A DNA stretch of 64,000 nucleotides from Bacteroidota bacterium (GCA_018266615.1 JAFEAB010000106.1:62001-126000); one strand, 5' to 3'. Shown: positions 45,677 to 55,870, counted from the stretch's first letter. Translations and numbers: made by a program. Notes: generated from the sequence alone by a model not told the origin.

Positions 45677-47569
45677 ATGACAGATAAGAACCAGGCGAAT
45701 TATACCGAAGACAGCATACGAAGCCTCGATTGGAAGGAACATATCCGGTTAAGACCAGGCATGTATATTGGGAAATTGGGCGATGGAAGCAGCCCCGATG
45801 ATGGGATATATGTGTTGTTGAAAGAGGTAATTGATAATTCCATCGATGAATATACCATGGGGCATGGAAGGCATATCGATGTGTCCATCCAGGAGAAAAA
45901 AATTCAGGTTCGCGATTACGGCCGCGGCATCCCAATGGGTAAACTGGTGGATGTAGTAAGTAAAATAAATACCGGGGCAAAATACGACAGCAAGGTATTT
46001 CAGAAAAGTGTTGGTCTAAACGGCGTGGGAACCAAAGCGGTAAATGCACTTAGCGCTTTTTTTAAAGTCGAATCTTTCAGAGACGGAAAGGAAAAATTTG
46101 CTGAATTTGAGAGAGGTAAACTCCTGAAGGAATCCAAAGAATCCTCCTCAAAAGAAGAAAACGGCACCAGGGTAACTTTTACACCGGATGAAAGTATTTT
46201 TAAAAACTTTCATTTTGTTCAGGAATACCTCGATAATCAATTTTGGAATTATTGTTACCTGAATGCCGGCTTGGTAATGAACCTGAACGGGAAACGGTAT
46301 GTAAGTAAAAACGGCCTGCTCGATCTCCTCCAGCGGAAAACCAATGAAGAAGAAATTCGCTATCCTATTATTCACCTGAAAGGGGATGATATGGAGGTGG
46401 CAATTACGCATGAAAACAGCTATGGTGAAGAGTATTACAGTTTTGTAAACGGCCAATTCACCACCCAGGGAGGCACCCACCTGGCTGCCTTTAGAGAAGC
46501 CTACGTTAAAACGATCCGCGATTTTTTTAAAAAAGATTATGATGCATCAGATATAAGGGGAAGCATTTGTGCAGCTATTTCTGTAAGGGTTCAGGAACCC
46601 GTTTTTGAAAGCCAGACAAAAACAAAACTGGGCTCATTGCATGTGGAAGAAGGGGGCCAGAGTATGAAATCTTTTGTGGGTGAATTTCTTGCTAAAGAGT
46701 TGGACAACTTCCTTCACCGGAACCCGGCAATCGCCGAATCCTTAAAAAAGAGGATTGAGCAAAATGAACGGGAACGCAAGGATATGGCCGGTATTAAAAA
46801 ACTGGCCAATGAAAGAGCAAAAAAGGCAAACCTCCATAATAAAAAACTGAGGGATTGTAAATTCCATTATGATGATCAGCCTACCGGTAAAGACAAAGAC
46901 TCCATCCTCGAAAAACAAAAAGAAACGACCATCTTTATTACCGAGGGCGATAGCGCCAGTGGCTCTATTACCAAGGCCCGGGATGTTAATACCCAGGCTG
47001 TATTCAGCCTGCGCGGAAAACCGCTGAACAGTTTTGGACTTACCAAAAAAATTGTTTACGAAAATGAAGAATTTAATCTTTTGCAACATGCCTTAAATAT
47101 TGAAGAAGGATACGAGGGGCTACGGTATAATAACATTGTTATAGCTACTGATGCCGACGTGGACGGACTGCATATCCGCCTTTTACTGATGACATTCTTC
47201 CTTCAATTCTTCCCCGATATTGTAAAGAATAACCACGTCTATATTTTGGAAACCCCGCTTTTTAGGGTACGCGATAAAAAAGAAACCATCTATTGTTATG
47301 ATGAAGTGGAAAAACAGGCAGCCATAAATAAATTGGGAGGCAAACCGGAAATTACCCGCTTTAAAGGGTTAGGCGAAATCAGTCCCGATGAATTTGCCCG
47401 TTTTATAGGGTCAGACATGCGTTTACAAAATATCATCATCGAATCAGGCGACCGGATTCAAAACTTATTGGAATATTATATGGGAAAAAATACCCCGCAA
47501 CGGCAGGAGTTTATCATTGATAACCTGCGAACAGACCTCGATTTTGTTGAAGAAATGGAAAAAGCCTAA
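45677..47569 (+). CDS. parE: DNA topoisomerase IV subunit B
   Basis: A 630-residue type IIA topoisomerase ATPase subunit. The GHKL ATPase is at the N-terminus ([28 protein letters not shown] with the ATP-binding Asn, [25 protein letters not shown]), then the transducer domain, and the TOPRIM domain with [14 protein letters not shown] and [10 protein letters not shown]. It pairs with parC, encoded three genes downstream, to unlink replicated chromosomes. Assignment as ParE rather than GyrB rests on that partner and on length. The ATG at 45677 is chosen because [18 protein letters not shown] should lie near the start. Confidence 0.93.
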   Translation: MTDKNQANYTEDSIRSLDWKEHIRLRPGMYIGKLGDGSSPDDGIYVLLKEVIDNSIDEYTMGHGRHIDVSIQEKKIQVRDYGRGIPMGKLVDVVSKINTGAKYDSKVFQKSVGLNGVGTKAVNALSAFFKVESFRDGKEKFAEFERGKLLKESKESSSKEENGTRVTFTPDESIFKNFHFVQEYLDNQFWNYCYLNAGLVMNLNGKRYVSKNGLLDLLQRKTNEEEIRYPIIHLKGDDMEVAITHENSYGEEYYSFVNGQFTTQGGTHLAAFREAYVKTIRDFFKKDYDASDIRGSICAAISVRVQEPVFESQTKTKLGSLHVEEGGQSMKSFVGEFLAKELDNFLHRNPAIAESLKKRIEQNERERKDMAGIKKLANERAKKANLHNKKLRDCKFHYDDQPTGKDKDSILEKQKETTIFITEGDSASGSITKARDVNTQAVFSLRGKPLNSFGLTKKIVYENEEFNLLQHALNIEEGYEGLRYNNIVIATDADVDGLHIRLLLMTFFLQFFPDIVKNNHVYILETPLFRVRDKKETIYCYDEVEKQAAINKLGGKPEITRFKGLGEISPDEFARFIGSDMRLQNIIIESGDRIQNLLEYYMGKNTPQRQEFIIDNLRTDLDFVEEMEKA

Positions 47570-47572
47570 GAC

Positions 47573-48397
47573 ATGATAACACATATAACATTTGCTGCTA
47601 CGGATAAAAAAACATTGGAAGAAGCCATCGCCCTAAATCAGGGTTTGGAAGGAACCGTTGTTTTGATGGGGGATGATTTTTCTGTTGGCCCGGTATCCGG
47701 TATTTATTCGGAAGAAGGAATGGAATACCGGAAAAACTGGTGGAACAATATATTGAAGGGAGGGGATGGAGAAGGGATTCCTGAAGGAGGGGGCATAAGC
47801 AATCAGAATGCATTGCAGGAAATAACGGATACCTTGAAAAATGATCATTCTGCCCAAACCTGGATTTGGATGGCCCCAAACCCAACTGATATTTGCGGTT
47901 ATTATTGGCTCCTGCCTTACCTGGCTCCCTTTCAGGGAAGAGTGATGGTACTCTATCTGAATAACCTGCCCTTTTTTAATGAGAAGGGAAATATCTTCTA
48001 CCCCAACTTCATCAGGCAAATCCCGGCAAAAGAATTTTTAAAGGCGCGTAAGCTGGCCCGTGAAATCACAGCCAGCGAGTTTGAAGTAGATCCCGACGAG
48101 TGGCAGCGGTTGATGCGGGAAGAAAAAGGGATTCGATTGTTTGAAGGAGGGAAAAAACTCATTCAGGCAGATTATGACTTTTATGATTTGGAACTGAAAA
48201 AGTTCTTATCTGCTGATTGGCAAAAAGCATCAAAAATCATCAACCAGTTCCTGTCAAAATCGAAATACTTTCCGGGTGAATTGTTTCTCCTTTGGCGATT
48301 GAAAGAAATGATTACGGAAGGAAATTATGATGTGCAGGGAAAGGTGGGTAATATGAAAGAATTTGAATTAAAACTGAAACAACCGGTGGAGGCTTGA
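47573..48397 (+). CDS. DUF1835-family protein
   Basis: A 274-residue cytoplasmic protein starting three bases after parE. The N-terminal part (ITHITFAATDKKTLEEAI, VVLMGDDFSVGPVSGIY, about 1-130) is the DUF1835 type; the C-terminal helical part (about 150-274) matches the DUF3658-like half seen with it. No activity is known for these domains. Its place between the topoisomerase IV subunit genes means it is expressed with them. Confidence 0.85.
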   Translation: MITHITFAATDKKTLEEAIALNQGLEGTVVLMGDDFSVGPVSGIYSEEGMEYRKNWWNNILKGGDGEGIPEGGGISNQNALQEITDTLKNDHSAQTWIWMAPNPTDICGYYWLLPYLAPFQGRVMVLYLNNLPFFNEKGNIFYPNFIRQIPAKEFLKARKLAREITASEFEVDPDEWQRLMREEKGIRLFEGGKKLIQADYDFYDLELKKFLSADWQKASKIINQFLSKSKYFPGELFLLWRLKEMITEGNYDVQGKVGNMKEFELKLKQPVEA

Positions 48398-48424
48398 GTA
48401 TCCTTCGAAAAATGATAACAGGAA

Positions 48425-48808
48425 ATGATTGAATCCATTCATCATATTGCCATTATTGCCACCGATTACCTGCGGAGCAAAGCATTTTATACGGATGTTT
48501 TGGGGTTTTCCATCATTCGGGAAAACTATCGGGCAGACAGGAATTCTTATAAACTCGATTTGGCGCTTAATGGGAATTATGTAATTGAGTTATTTTCTTT
48601 CCCTAATCCGCCCAAACGTCCTTCGAAGCCGGAAGCGGCCGGGCTGAGACACCTTGCATTTAAAGTAACCGATATTTCGCAAAGCAGGAAGTCGCTTTTG
48701 CAAAAGGGTATCCCGGTACATGGTATCCGGGTAGATGAATTCACCGGAAAGAAGTTTTGTTTTTTTAATGACCCCGACGGACTACCGTTGGAACTTTATG
48801 AATCTTGA
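48425..48808 (+). CDS. VOC-family (glyoxalase-like) protein
   Basis: A 127-residue single VOC module. HHIAIIATDYLRSKAFYTDVLGF, shortened here to IHHIAIIATDY, carries the first metal histidine; LRHLAFKVTDI the second; ELYES at the end the last Glu. It is closest in pattern to YaeR/SMU1112c-type proteins, metal-dependent enzymes whose substrate is unknown. It lies 27 bases after the DUF1835 gene and its TGA is three bases before the parC ATG. Confidence 0.9.
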   Translation: MIESIHHIAIIATDYLRSKAFYTDVLGFSIIRENYRADRNSYKLDLALNGNYVIELFSFPNPPKRPSKPEAAGLRHLAFKVTDISQSRKSLLQKGIPVHGIRVDEFTGKKFCFFNDPDGLPLELYES

Positions 48809-48811
48809 GGA

Positions 48812-51328
48812 ATGGCAAAGAATATGAAAATGGATGATTTGAAGAATAGCGAAACCGGCATATCCAGCCAGTATAAAAACTGGTTTTTAGATTATGCCAG
48901 CTATGTTATTTTGGAGCGGGCCGTACCTGCAGTAGAAGATGGACTGAAACCTGTGCAGCGGCGCATCCTCCATGCCATGAAAGAAATGGATGATGGAAGG
49001 TTTAACAAAGTGGCCAATATTATTGGCCAGAGCATGCAATACCACCCACATGGGGATGCCAGCATCGGAGATGCCCTCGTAAATCTGGGGCAGAAGAACC
49101 TGCTTATAGAAACCCAGGGAAACTGGGGCGATGTTCGTACGGGTGATGATGCCGCAGCACCCCGATACATTGAAGCCAGATTGAGCAAATTTGCCCTGGA
49201 AGTTGCATTTAACGCAAAAACCACCATCTGGCAAACCAGCTACGATGGCCGCAAGAACGAACCCGTTACCCTCCCCATGAAATTCCCCCTGTTACTGGCC
49301 CAGGGAGCCGAAGGAATTGCAGTAGGGTTGGCAACCAAGATTCTTCCTCACAATTTTTGTGAATTAATAGAAGCGTCCATAAAATGCCTGAGAGGTAAGA
49401 AATTTGAACTTTACCCTGATTTCCAAACCGGAGGCACCCTGGATGTAAATAATTACAACGAAGGAAAGAGGGGAGGAAAAGTAAGGGTACGTGCTAACAT
49501 GCGCGAACTGGATAAGAAAACGCTGGTCATTAGCAGCGTTCCATACGGGGTAACTACTACCCAACTTATGGAAAGCATTGTAAAGGCAAATGACCAGGGA
49601 AAAATAAAAATAAAAAAAGTTACCGACCACACGGCCGCAGCGGTAGAAATTATTGTGGAAATTGCACCGGGTGTATCGCCGGATATCACTATCGATGCGC
49701 TGTATGCATTTACGGATTGTGAAGTAAGCATCTCACCCAACGCCTGCGTTATCAGTGATAATAAACCTCAGTTCCTTTCAGTTAAAGAATTGTTGATAGC
49801 TGCTACCGATAATACCCGCGAGCTCCTGCGCCGGGAATTGGAAATTAAGTTGGCAGAACTCCTGGAAAAGTGGCACTATACATCGCTCGAAAAAATATTT
49901 TTCGAAGAAAAAATATATAAAGAGCTTGAGAAAAAGCATGAAACCTGGGATAAAGTGCTGCAGGCTATCGATAAGGCCTTTACCCCGTTCAAAAAGCAAC
50001 TGAAAAGGGAAATTACACGCGAAGACATCATTAAACTAACGGAGAAGCCCGTACGAAGAATTTATAAACTCGATATCGATGAACTGATCAGCCAGATCAG
50101 GGGCCTGGAAGCAGAAATTAAACAGGTAAAACACGACCTGGCAAACCTGGTTGATTTTGCAGTGGCTTATTTTGAGAATCTCCTTAAGAAGTATGGTAAA
50201 GGCAGAGAACGAAAAACCGAAATCAAAGCGTTTGATGTGATACTGGCCAAAACAGTGGCCATTGCAAATACCAAACTCTATGCAAATTTTGCTGATGGCT
50301 TTATAGGCACCGGCTTAAAGAAAGATGAACTGGTAGCAGAGGTATCCGATTTTGACGACATCATTGCCTTTACCAAACAGGGAATCATGAAAGTGGTTAA
50401 AGTTGCAGATAAAACCTTTATTGGCAAGGATATTATTCATGTAGCAGTTTTTCAAAAGGGAGACGAACGCACCACCTATAATATGATTTATGTGGATGGT
50501 AAATCGGGTACCAGTTATGCTAAACGGTTTAATGTATCAGGCGTTACCAGAGATAAGGAATACGATCTCACCAAAGGAACGGAAAAAAGCCGGGTGCATT
50601 ATTTCAGCAGTAATCCAAACGGAGAGGCAGAAGTAGTGAAGATTATTCTCAGCCCCAATTGTTCTGCCAGGAATAAAGAGCTGGACTTTTATTTTGAAGA
50701 ATTGGAAATAAAAAATCGGGGGAGTATCGGTAACCAGGTTACTAAGTACCCTGTTAAATCGGTGAAGTTTAAAGATGCAGGCCGGGCCACCCTGGATGCA
50801 AAGAAACTTTGGTTCGATAATAAGTTCGGCAGATTAAATGTTGACGAAAAGGGGGTCTATCTCGGGAAATTTGATGCAGAAGACAGGCTCCTGGTATTTT
50901 ACAACGATGGAAACTATGAGATTACCGACCAGGAACTTACCCAGCGATTTGATCCGGAGAATGTGTTAATAATTGAAAAGTTTGACCCTGAAAAGATAAT
51001 TACAGCCGTATATCTTGATAATGAAAAAATGCAGTATAATGTAAAGCGCTTCCGGATCGAAACCAGCACTTTGCATAATAAATTCTTTTTCATTAAAGAG
51101 GGTAAGGGAAATAAATTAGTGAAGGTTTCCACTTCGGTTACCCCTGTTTTAAGGGTTCAAACCGGCCGGGGCCAACAAGTAAGTAAGGCTAAATTTAAAC
51201 TCGAAAAAATGGTGGAAGTGATGGGCTGGAAAGCTGTGGGGGCAAAACTTGTGGATTTTAATAAAACAGTTGAAATGGAATGGGAGGAAAAGGAAAATTC
51301 CACCGGGCAAACAGAATTATTTGGATAA
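48812..51328 (+). CDS. parC: DNA topoisomerase IV subunit A
   Basis: An 838-residue DNA-breaking subunit. The winged-helix/tower core has the active-site Tyr119 in AAAPRYIEARLS, with ERAVPAVEDGLKPVQRRIL and QYHPHGDASIGDAL before it. The C-terminal region (about 490-838) is a beta-pinwheel DNA-wrapping domain, without a GyrA box that was clearly seen. With ParE it forms the topoisomerase IV heterotetramer. It is the last gene of the parE-DUF1835-VOC-parC run; no terminator was recognised after it. Confidence 0.94.
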   Translation: MAKNMKMDDLKNSETGISSQYKNWFLDYASYVILERAVPAVEDGLKPVQRRILHAMKEMDDGRFNKVANIIGQSMQYHPHGDASIGDALVNLGQKNLLIETQGNWGDVRTGDDAAAPRYIEARLSKFALEVAFNAKTTIWQTSYDGRKNEPVTLPMKFPLLLAQGAEGIAVGLATKILPHNFCELIEASIKCLRGKKFELYPDFQTGGTLDVNNYNEGKRGGKVRVRANMRELDKKTLVISSVPYGVTTTQLMESIVKANDQGKIKIKKVTDHTAAAVEIIVEIAPGVSPDITIDALYAFTDCEVSISPNACVISDNKPQFLSVKELLIAATDNTRELLRRELEIKLAELLEKWHYTSLEKIFFEEKIYKELEKKHETWDKVLQAIDKAFTPFKKQLKREITREDIIKLTEKPVRRIYKLDIDELISQIRGLEAEIKQVKHDLANLVDFAVAYFENLLKKYGKGRERKTEIKAFDVILAKTVAIANTKLYANFADGFIGTGLKKDELVAEVSDFDDIIAFTKQGIMKVVKVADKTFIGKDIIHVAVFQKGDERTTYNMIYVDGKSGTSYAKRFNVSGVTRDKEYDLTKGTEKSRVHYFSSNPNGEAEVVKIILSPNCSARNKELDFYFEELEIKNRGSIGNQVTKYPVKSVKFKDAGRATLDAKKLWFDNKFGRLNVDEKGVYLGKFDAEDRLLVFYNDGNYEITDQELTQRFDPENVLIIEKFDPEKIITAVYLDNEKMQYNVKRFRIETSTLHNKFFFIKEGKGNKLVKVSTSVTPVLRVQTGRGQQVSKAKFKLEKMVEVMGWKAVGAKLVDFNKTVEMEWEEKENSTGQTELFG

Positions 51329-51393
51329 TTTGGTCCGATGTTCCTCCAGGATCTTTACTTCCAATAACCACAAGCAAAAAACGGTATCCTTAT

Positions 51394-51906
51394 TTAAGGC
51401 ATTTCTGCCAGCTCATCAAAATCATATCCGGCTCTTAGTAGGGCCCGTTTTGCGGCATCCAGCACTATGGGAAGGTTGTTTGGGGGATGAACCGGCACCT
51501 CCGTTGTTTTCGCTAAGGCTGCTAAAATTTCTTCCGTTTGGGCAGCCGTTAGCGATTCACAAATATCATACATCCCGCCTGGTTCCTCTTCCGCCAGGTC
51601 GTGTTTATCAAGGATAAATTTTAATACTTTAATAAGTTTATCTGTGGGAGGAACCGTCATAAGAGCCGTTAATGCACCGTGATCTAATCGCAGCTTGGCC
51701 GCCATGGGAACCGGTAACCCGCCATTTGCTTTTTGAGCTGCAGGAAAAAGTATCTTTTCTTCCATTTTGATGTGGGTTAATAACCCGGTCCGGAATGGGT
51801 TATAAAATTTCATATTGATCTCATTCGGATCCTCCGTGGCCTTATCCAATAAATCATCAAGCCTACGATGATCTTTGGTAAAGAATGCATGTAATGGTTT
51901 ATTCAT
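51394..51906 (-). CDS. Hemerythrin-like protein
   Basis: A 170-residue helical protein. Iron-ligand candidates are spread along four helices: His in TKDHRRLDD, HIKMEEKILFP, LDHGALTAL and DKHDLAEEEPGGMY. The HxxxE and HDxxEE spacing is that of hemerythrin HHE domains, which bind a di-iron centre and sense or carry oxygen or NO. It is cytoplasmic and stands alone, convergent with parC. Confidence 0.88.
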   Translation of the reverse strand: MNKPLHAFFTKDHRRLDDLLDKATEDPNEINMKFYNPFRTGLLTHIKMEEKILFPAAQKANGGLPVPMAAKLRLDHGALTALMTVPPTDKLIKVLKFILDKHDLAEEEPGGMYDICESLTAAQTEEILAALAKTTEVPVHPPNNLPIVLDAAKRALLRAGYDFDELAEMP

Positions 51907-51929
51907 TTATGAAGGAGCGTTTCATTTTT

Positions 51930-51937
51930 CAAATTTA
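51930..51937 (-). promoter_or_regulatory. -7 promoter box of the hemerythrin gene
   Basis: TAAATTTG on the minus strand matches TAnnTTTG and ends 24 bases before the ATG at 51906. No TTG at -33. Confidence 0.45.
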
Positions 51938-52017
51938 CATTCCTGCATAGTAATGAAAAATTTTCATTCCTCAAATTCATCCTCACCCATAACGCGACAA
52001 TATATTTTCTCCATTTT

Positions 52018-53043
52018 TTACTTGCTTAAATGATTGTCAAGGATATCTTTATAAATCTTTTTGAGCTCACTGTCTTTACTGGCGATTATTAATTGTTCCA
52101 ATATCGATTTTTGGGCAACACGGAGTGCATCCACGGCCGGGCAGGCAATATCCGGACCTACGCCTTTACCTTCCCAATTCGTTTTGGATATTGGGTTTTC
52201 AACTTTTCCTGTCGGCACAAATAATTCAAGGCTGCTCCCATCGCTAAATTTTAATACATTAAACGTCCCCCCCGGGTTTGCTCCCCCTCCGGTTGTTTCT
52301 CCTACTGTTTTTGCCCGGTTAAGGTTTTTTAGATCATACGCAAATTCCTCTGCCGAAGAAAAGGTATGGCTACTGGTTAAAAGATAAACCGGTTTCTGCT
52401 GGTACCGCAAATTGCTGTCAACATCCAATGTATATATGGAATCGGTTTGCCCTCTCCAAAAAATGGTATTAAGGTGAATGTTTCCGGATGGGAGCAAATA
52501 GCTGGAGAGTATATTGGAAAGCATCCCTCCGCCGTTTTTCCTCAGGTCGATAATTAAAGCGGAGCTGTTTTTAAGGAATGAGAATACGCCTGCCATCACG
52601 GTGCTGTCAACCATACCAAAACCTTCCACATTTATATAGCCAATGTTGCCTGGCAGTACTTTAATTTCTGAAATTCCTCCGTTCAGCATTTTGGGATTGA
52701 TCAATTCCATGTAGGTTCTATTTTTCATCACCGGAACATACTCCTTAGGGGTGAAAATAAAGTTTAGGTGTTTGTCGTGGTTTACAAACTGGATATCCTC
52801 AGCCAGGGTCTTAATAAATTTTTCAAATTCTGTGATCGAAGCATAGGCGCCTTCCTTTTGCCTGTCTTTTACATGTTGATTAATTTTTCTTGCATCTGTT
52901 CCAAAAAAATAGTATTCATCAATTAGCTTTAATGAGGAAGTGACAATACTGTCTTTTAATCCTTTTGTAAGCGGCATTTGGGCTTCAACCCGCATACAAG
53001 AGGAAATGGCAATGATGAAGAAGATCGTTTTAATGTGACTCAT
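52018..53043 (-). CDS. Exported S41-family peptidase (IRBP-like)
   Basis: A 341-residue exported protein with a signal peptide (about 1-21). The S41 core shows IDLRKNGGGMLSNIL (oxyanion loop) and SSHTFSSAEEFAYDL with the nucleophile serine, then VGETTGGGANPGG, where Prc has FGKG: the dyad lysine is not at the usual place. This is the form of the IRBP-like S41 group, which uses a Ser-His-Glu-type site. No PDZ domain is seen. The ATG at 53043 is chosen for the signal peptide. Substrate unknown. Confidence 0.88.
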   Translation of the reverse strand: MSHIKTIFFIIAISSCMRVEAQMPLTKGLKDSIVTSSLKLIDEYYFFGTDARKINQHVKDRQKEGAYASITEFEKFIKTLAEDIQFVNHDKHLNFIFTPKEYVPVMKNRTYMELINPKMLNGGISEIKVLPGNIGYINVEGFGMVDSTVMAGVFSFLKNSSALIIDLRKNGGGMLSNILSSYLLPSGNIHLNTIFWRGQTDSIYTLDVDSNLRYQQKPVYLLTSSHTFSSAEEFAYDLKNLNRAKTVGETTGGGANPGGTFNVLKFSDGSSLELFVPTGKVENPISKTNWEGKGVGPDIACPAVDALRVAQKSILEQLIIASKDSELKKIYKDILDNHLSK

Positions 53044-53247
53044 TTTTATTGGTTTTAATAATTTGAATGGAGCAAAACAAAAACAGCGCCTGGATAATCC
53101 TTCAGCCCTGCTTTTTTTTAAACATGAATCAAATGATGCAGTTGCCCTCCTAATTCCATTCAATTTTACTTTGGTTTTGTATAAGGCCCCGTATTATTTT
53201 GATTGCCGGTAAATTTTTAATTCTGACGGTATTTGATTGGGGTTAAA

Positions 53248-53255
53248 TATCTTTG
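53248..53255 (+). promoter_or_regulatory. -7 promoter box of a secreted coiled-coil protein gene
   Basis: TATCTTTG matches TAnnTTTG and ends 16 bases before the ATG at 53271; TTG occurs nearby but at the wrong spacing. Confidence 0.45.
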
Positions 53256-53270
53256 TACAAATTTTGAAAT

Positions 53271-53912
53271 ATGAGAAGGTTTTTTCTAATTATGGCGTTG
53301 AGCTTTGTTTGCTGCCTTTCCTTTGGCCAGGCACAAAGTACCCAGGTTGAATATCAGAAAATTAATCGCCCCGGTGTGCAGGTAGAACTCCCTTTTCCCG
53401 TTAAAACCATTGAGAATGCAATTGAGGAGTCTTTTTCTAAAATTGGATATAAGTACTCGAAATCAAAGGGGTTTATGATTTTCAGATCAGTAAGGCTTAC
53501 TAAGTTAGGTCCTGATGCCTATGACCTCTTTTTTGTTGTAGATAAGAAGAGCCGCAGAGATAAAGATAATAGTATTGTCTCCCTTCTGGTTTCAACAGGA
53601 AATGATGTCTTTAATGATGATAACAGCAATCACAATTTATATACCAATTCTTTGGCTTATCTCGATTCGTTGCGAACAACAGTGGCCGCATACGATCTGG
53701 ATCAGCAAATTATTTCTCAGGAAGATGAAGTGAAGTCTGCTGAGAAAAAGTACCAAAAATTACAGGACGAAGGAAAAGACCTGGAATCGAAAAAGCGGAA
53801 AATTGAATCTGATATCAGCGACAATCAAAAATCCCAGGGCAGCCAGGTTCAGGAACTGGATAAACAACGGAAAATTTTAGAAGCCTTACGGGCAAGGAAA
53901 TTAGGATCTTAA
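53271..53912 (+). CDS. Secreted coiled-coil protein of unknown function
   Basis: A 213-residue protein with a signal peptide (about 1-21, ending SFGQ). An alpha/beta region (about 35-120) is followed by a highly charged helix, likely coiled coil, from about 145 to 213 (DEVKSAEKKYQKLQDEGKDL). No known family was recognised. It stands alone and ends before a palindromic hairpin shared with the next gene. Confidence 0.75.
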   Translation: MRRFFLIMALSFVCCLSFGQAQSTQVEYQKINRPGVQVELPFPVKTIENAIEESFSKIGYKYSKSKGFMIFRSVRLTKLGPDAYDLFFVVDKKSRRDKDNSIVSLLVSTGNDVFNDDNSNHNLYTNSLAYLDSLRTTVAAYDLDQQIISQEDEVKSAEKKYQKLQDEGKDLESKKRKIESDISDNQKSQGSQVQELDKQRKILEALRARKLGS

Positions 53913-53936
53913 CAAGGGATATTATTTATAAAAAAC

Positions 53937-53958
53937 GGCCGGAGAAATTTCTCCGGCC
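53937..53958. terminator. Perfect 22-base palindromic terminator between convergent genes
   Basis: GGCCGGAGAAA and its exact complement TTTCTCCGGCC form a perfect inverted repeat. On the minus strand GTTTTTTATAAATA follows, a good terminator for the DUF6515 gene; on the plus strand the T tail is short. Confidence 0.85.
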
Positions 53959-53967
53959 ATTTCATTG

Positions 53968-55050
53968 TCAGTCAACTTTAATTACCTGGTACCAAATTTC
54001 TCCATTATCCTGTACCACCGGTTTATATTGAATATTTTCCACTTTGTAATAGGTTTCCCCATCAATAGTAATCGTTTCATATCCATCCGGGATGCTTTCC
54101 ACAATAGCCCCAACAGGCGGAGCAATTACCCGGTATGAACTATTATAGTCTTCATAATAAACTCCATTATAATAGTAATACGGATTATTGAAACCATAAA
54201 CGGTTTCATATCCCATGGGCAGGATATCAATATAAATTCCAAACGGGGGAGGTACTACCCGAAATCCCGCGCCAAAGGGCGAATAAAATAAGCCGCTGCA
54301 ATACCGGTATCCGATACCTCCCCAGTAAATGGTGCTGTAGGGGTAATAGAAATTATGAATTACACTATAATATCTTGGGAGATAACCGTACCTCCAGCAG
54401 GGATTATGGGCACTGTAATAACCCCGGGTTCCGGAATAATGGTATCGGTAGGCCAGGGGCGCCCTGCGATAATCATCCCGGGTAAGTTGCCTGGGTGAAT
54501 GCGACCAGTTGGCGGTTCCTGGGTGTGGAGTTCCCGAATGGGAATTGAATAAACCAGATGAGTGAGTGCCCTGGTTCGATTGAGTTCCACCGTTAAGCTC
54601 ACCCGGAACATGCCTCGGTCTGGGTTTAGGCCCCGAATAGGAAGGTTGTACATTGCTATTTTGGGCGGAATTATTTATTTCGGCCGACTCATTTTTTTCA
54701 ATGGTATAACTTCTTTTACCTCCCTTATGATTGGGCTTTGGAGAATTAAAAGATTCATTCCGATTGGGGGATACATTTCCCGGTAGGATGGTATTATCTG
54801 CGGATGTATTGTTTTGCTCCGACCTGTGGAAGGGCCTGCCCGAAGGTTCCTGCCTATTGGTTTCGAACCGGGGGTTGGCTTGTGGCCTGTTAATTTCTCT
54901 CGATGGTTGCTGCGAAATTTCCCGGGTTCCCCCGGCCCGGTCATTGTGGCTAAAGGCACCCCGGCGTTGAGCCTCCACCGGCTGGCTGGCAAAAATGACA
55001 ATGGCCAGTACCGGAATCAGAGCAGACCCTGTTTTTTGTAATGTAAGCAT
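53968..55050 (-). CDS. Secreted DUF6515-family protein
   Basis: A 360-residue exported protein with a signal peptide (about 1-27, ending VEAQ). Residues 30-190 are low complexity, rich in Asn, Ser, Pro, Gln and Arg. The C-terminal half is rich in Tyr and Gly (YYYYNGVYYEDYN) with two copies of a VVPPPFGIYIDILPMGYET / VIAPPVGAIVESIPDGYET-like strand unit, the mark of DUF6515. A surface or matrix role is plausible but unproven. Confidence 0.85.
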   Translation of the reverse strand: MLTLQKTGSALIPVLAIVIFASQPVEAQRRGAFSHNDRAGGTREISQQPSREINRPQANPRFETNRQEPSGRPFHRSEQNNTSADNTILPGNVSPNRNESFNSPKPNHKGGKRSYTIEKNESAEINNSAQNSNVQPSYSGPKPRPRHVPGELNGGTQSNQGTHSSGLFNSHSGTPHPGTANWSHSPRQLTRDDYRRAPLAYRYHYSGTRGYYSAHNPCWRYGYLPRYYSVIHNFYYPYSTIYWGGIGYRYCSGLFYSPFGAGFRVVPPPFGIYIDILPMGYETVYGFNNPYYYYNGVYYEDYNSSYRVIAPPVGAIVESIPDGYETITIDGETYYKVENIQYKPVVQDNGEIWYQVIKVD

Positions 55051-55375
55051 CGTAAATATTTTATCATCTGAAAATTAAATTTCCATTATTATGACGCAGA
55101 AAAAAAGGTAAATGTGCGGTGCAGGAAAATATTTAGCAGTCCACTAACAAATGACGATTATTCTAACATGAATTGAAGGAAAAGGGTCCAACTCCTACGT
55201 CTTCTTTGATAGGGTGAAAGCGGGTTGGGTATCGACTAAGGAGGGGTTTTTCTGCACAAGAGTTAAAAAAATACTGCTGTAGAACATTGCACAAATATCC
55301 AATCGATGTCGTTCTACCCCGCTTTTGGCTATACCTTGTTGCCGGTTCAGACATTTTTATTTTTCTATTTTTATC
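55051..55375. other. Intergenic region with degenerate, possibly foreign sequence
   Basis: About 325 bases. A 63-codon minus-strand frame (55163-55354) has no start context or family and reads like a chance frame. Parts differ in texture from the neighbours, for example CCCCGCTTTTGGCTATACC near 55317, but no transposase or end repeats were seen. It borders the AT-rich orphan gene. Confidence 0.4.
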
Positions 55376-55870
55376 TTATGTTCCTGCAACAATAATTGTT
55401 ACATAGTAATTTATACAGTGTAAGATGGTAAGTAAAAATATTTCCTTTTGGTCTAAATTGTCAAAATTTTGGGTTGTTTCAATATTATAATCAAAATTGA
55501 ATTTGCTCCACTTAAATTCTGTTTCCGCTACCATTAATTCTTCATTATTAGTGTCTAGCAGAATAAACTTATTGCTAAAAAGCCCTTTTATTTTCAGTAA
55601 GAAATGTTTTTCTTCATTGCCAAAATGCGTTTTAATAACTATTCCTTTCCAACTCATTTTAAATTCCAACAAGGTTTCATCGCCTTCCTTTAGTTCAATT
55701 GTTGAATCCCAAAACCCTTTTGGTTCAAGTTGATATTTTTTGCCTTCAGTTGTAAAAATATTAGCGTCAAATGAATACCATTTCTTATAGATTAATTCAC
55801 CAACATTCACATTGTTAAATGTTAAACAGAAATTTCTTAAGTCTGTAGAATTGGCTTTGTATAGTCCCAT
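55376..55870 (-). CDS. AT-rich orphan gene, hypothetical protein
   Basis: A 164-residue protein, without signal peptide, with alternating beta strands (YSFDANIFTTEGKKYQLEP, EFKMSWKGIVIKTHFG, FSNKFILLDTNNEELMVAE) that recall LURP/tubby-like folds, and a C-terminal hydrophobic helix (LLTILHCINYYVTIIVAG). The fold idea is a guess. Its DNA is visibly richer in A and T than the flanking genes, with many TTT/ATT codons, which suggests recent transfer. It stands alone. Confidence 0.7.
   Translation of the reverse strand: MGLYKANSTDLRNFCLTFNNVNVGELIYKKWYSFDANIFTTEGKKYQLEPKGFWDSTIELKEGDETLLEFKMSWKGIVIKTHFGNEEKHFLLKIKGLFSNKFILLDTNNEELMVAETEFKWSKFNFDYNIETTQNFDNLDQKEIFLLTILHCINYYVTIIVAGT

Noticed and set aside
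55163..55354. 63-codon reading frame on the minus strand
   Set aside because: No family, no start context and odd composition; more likely a chance frame in a degenerate region.
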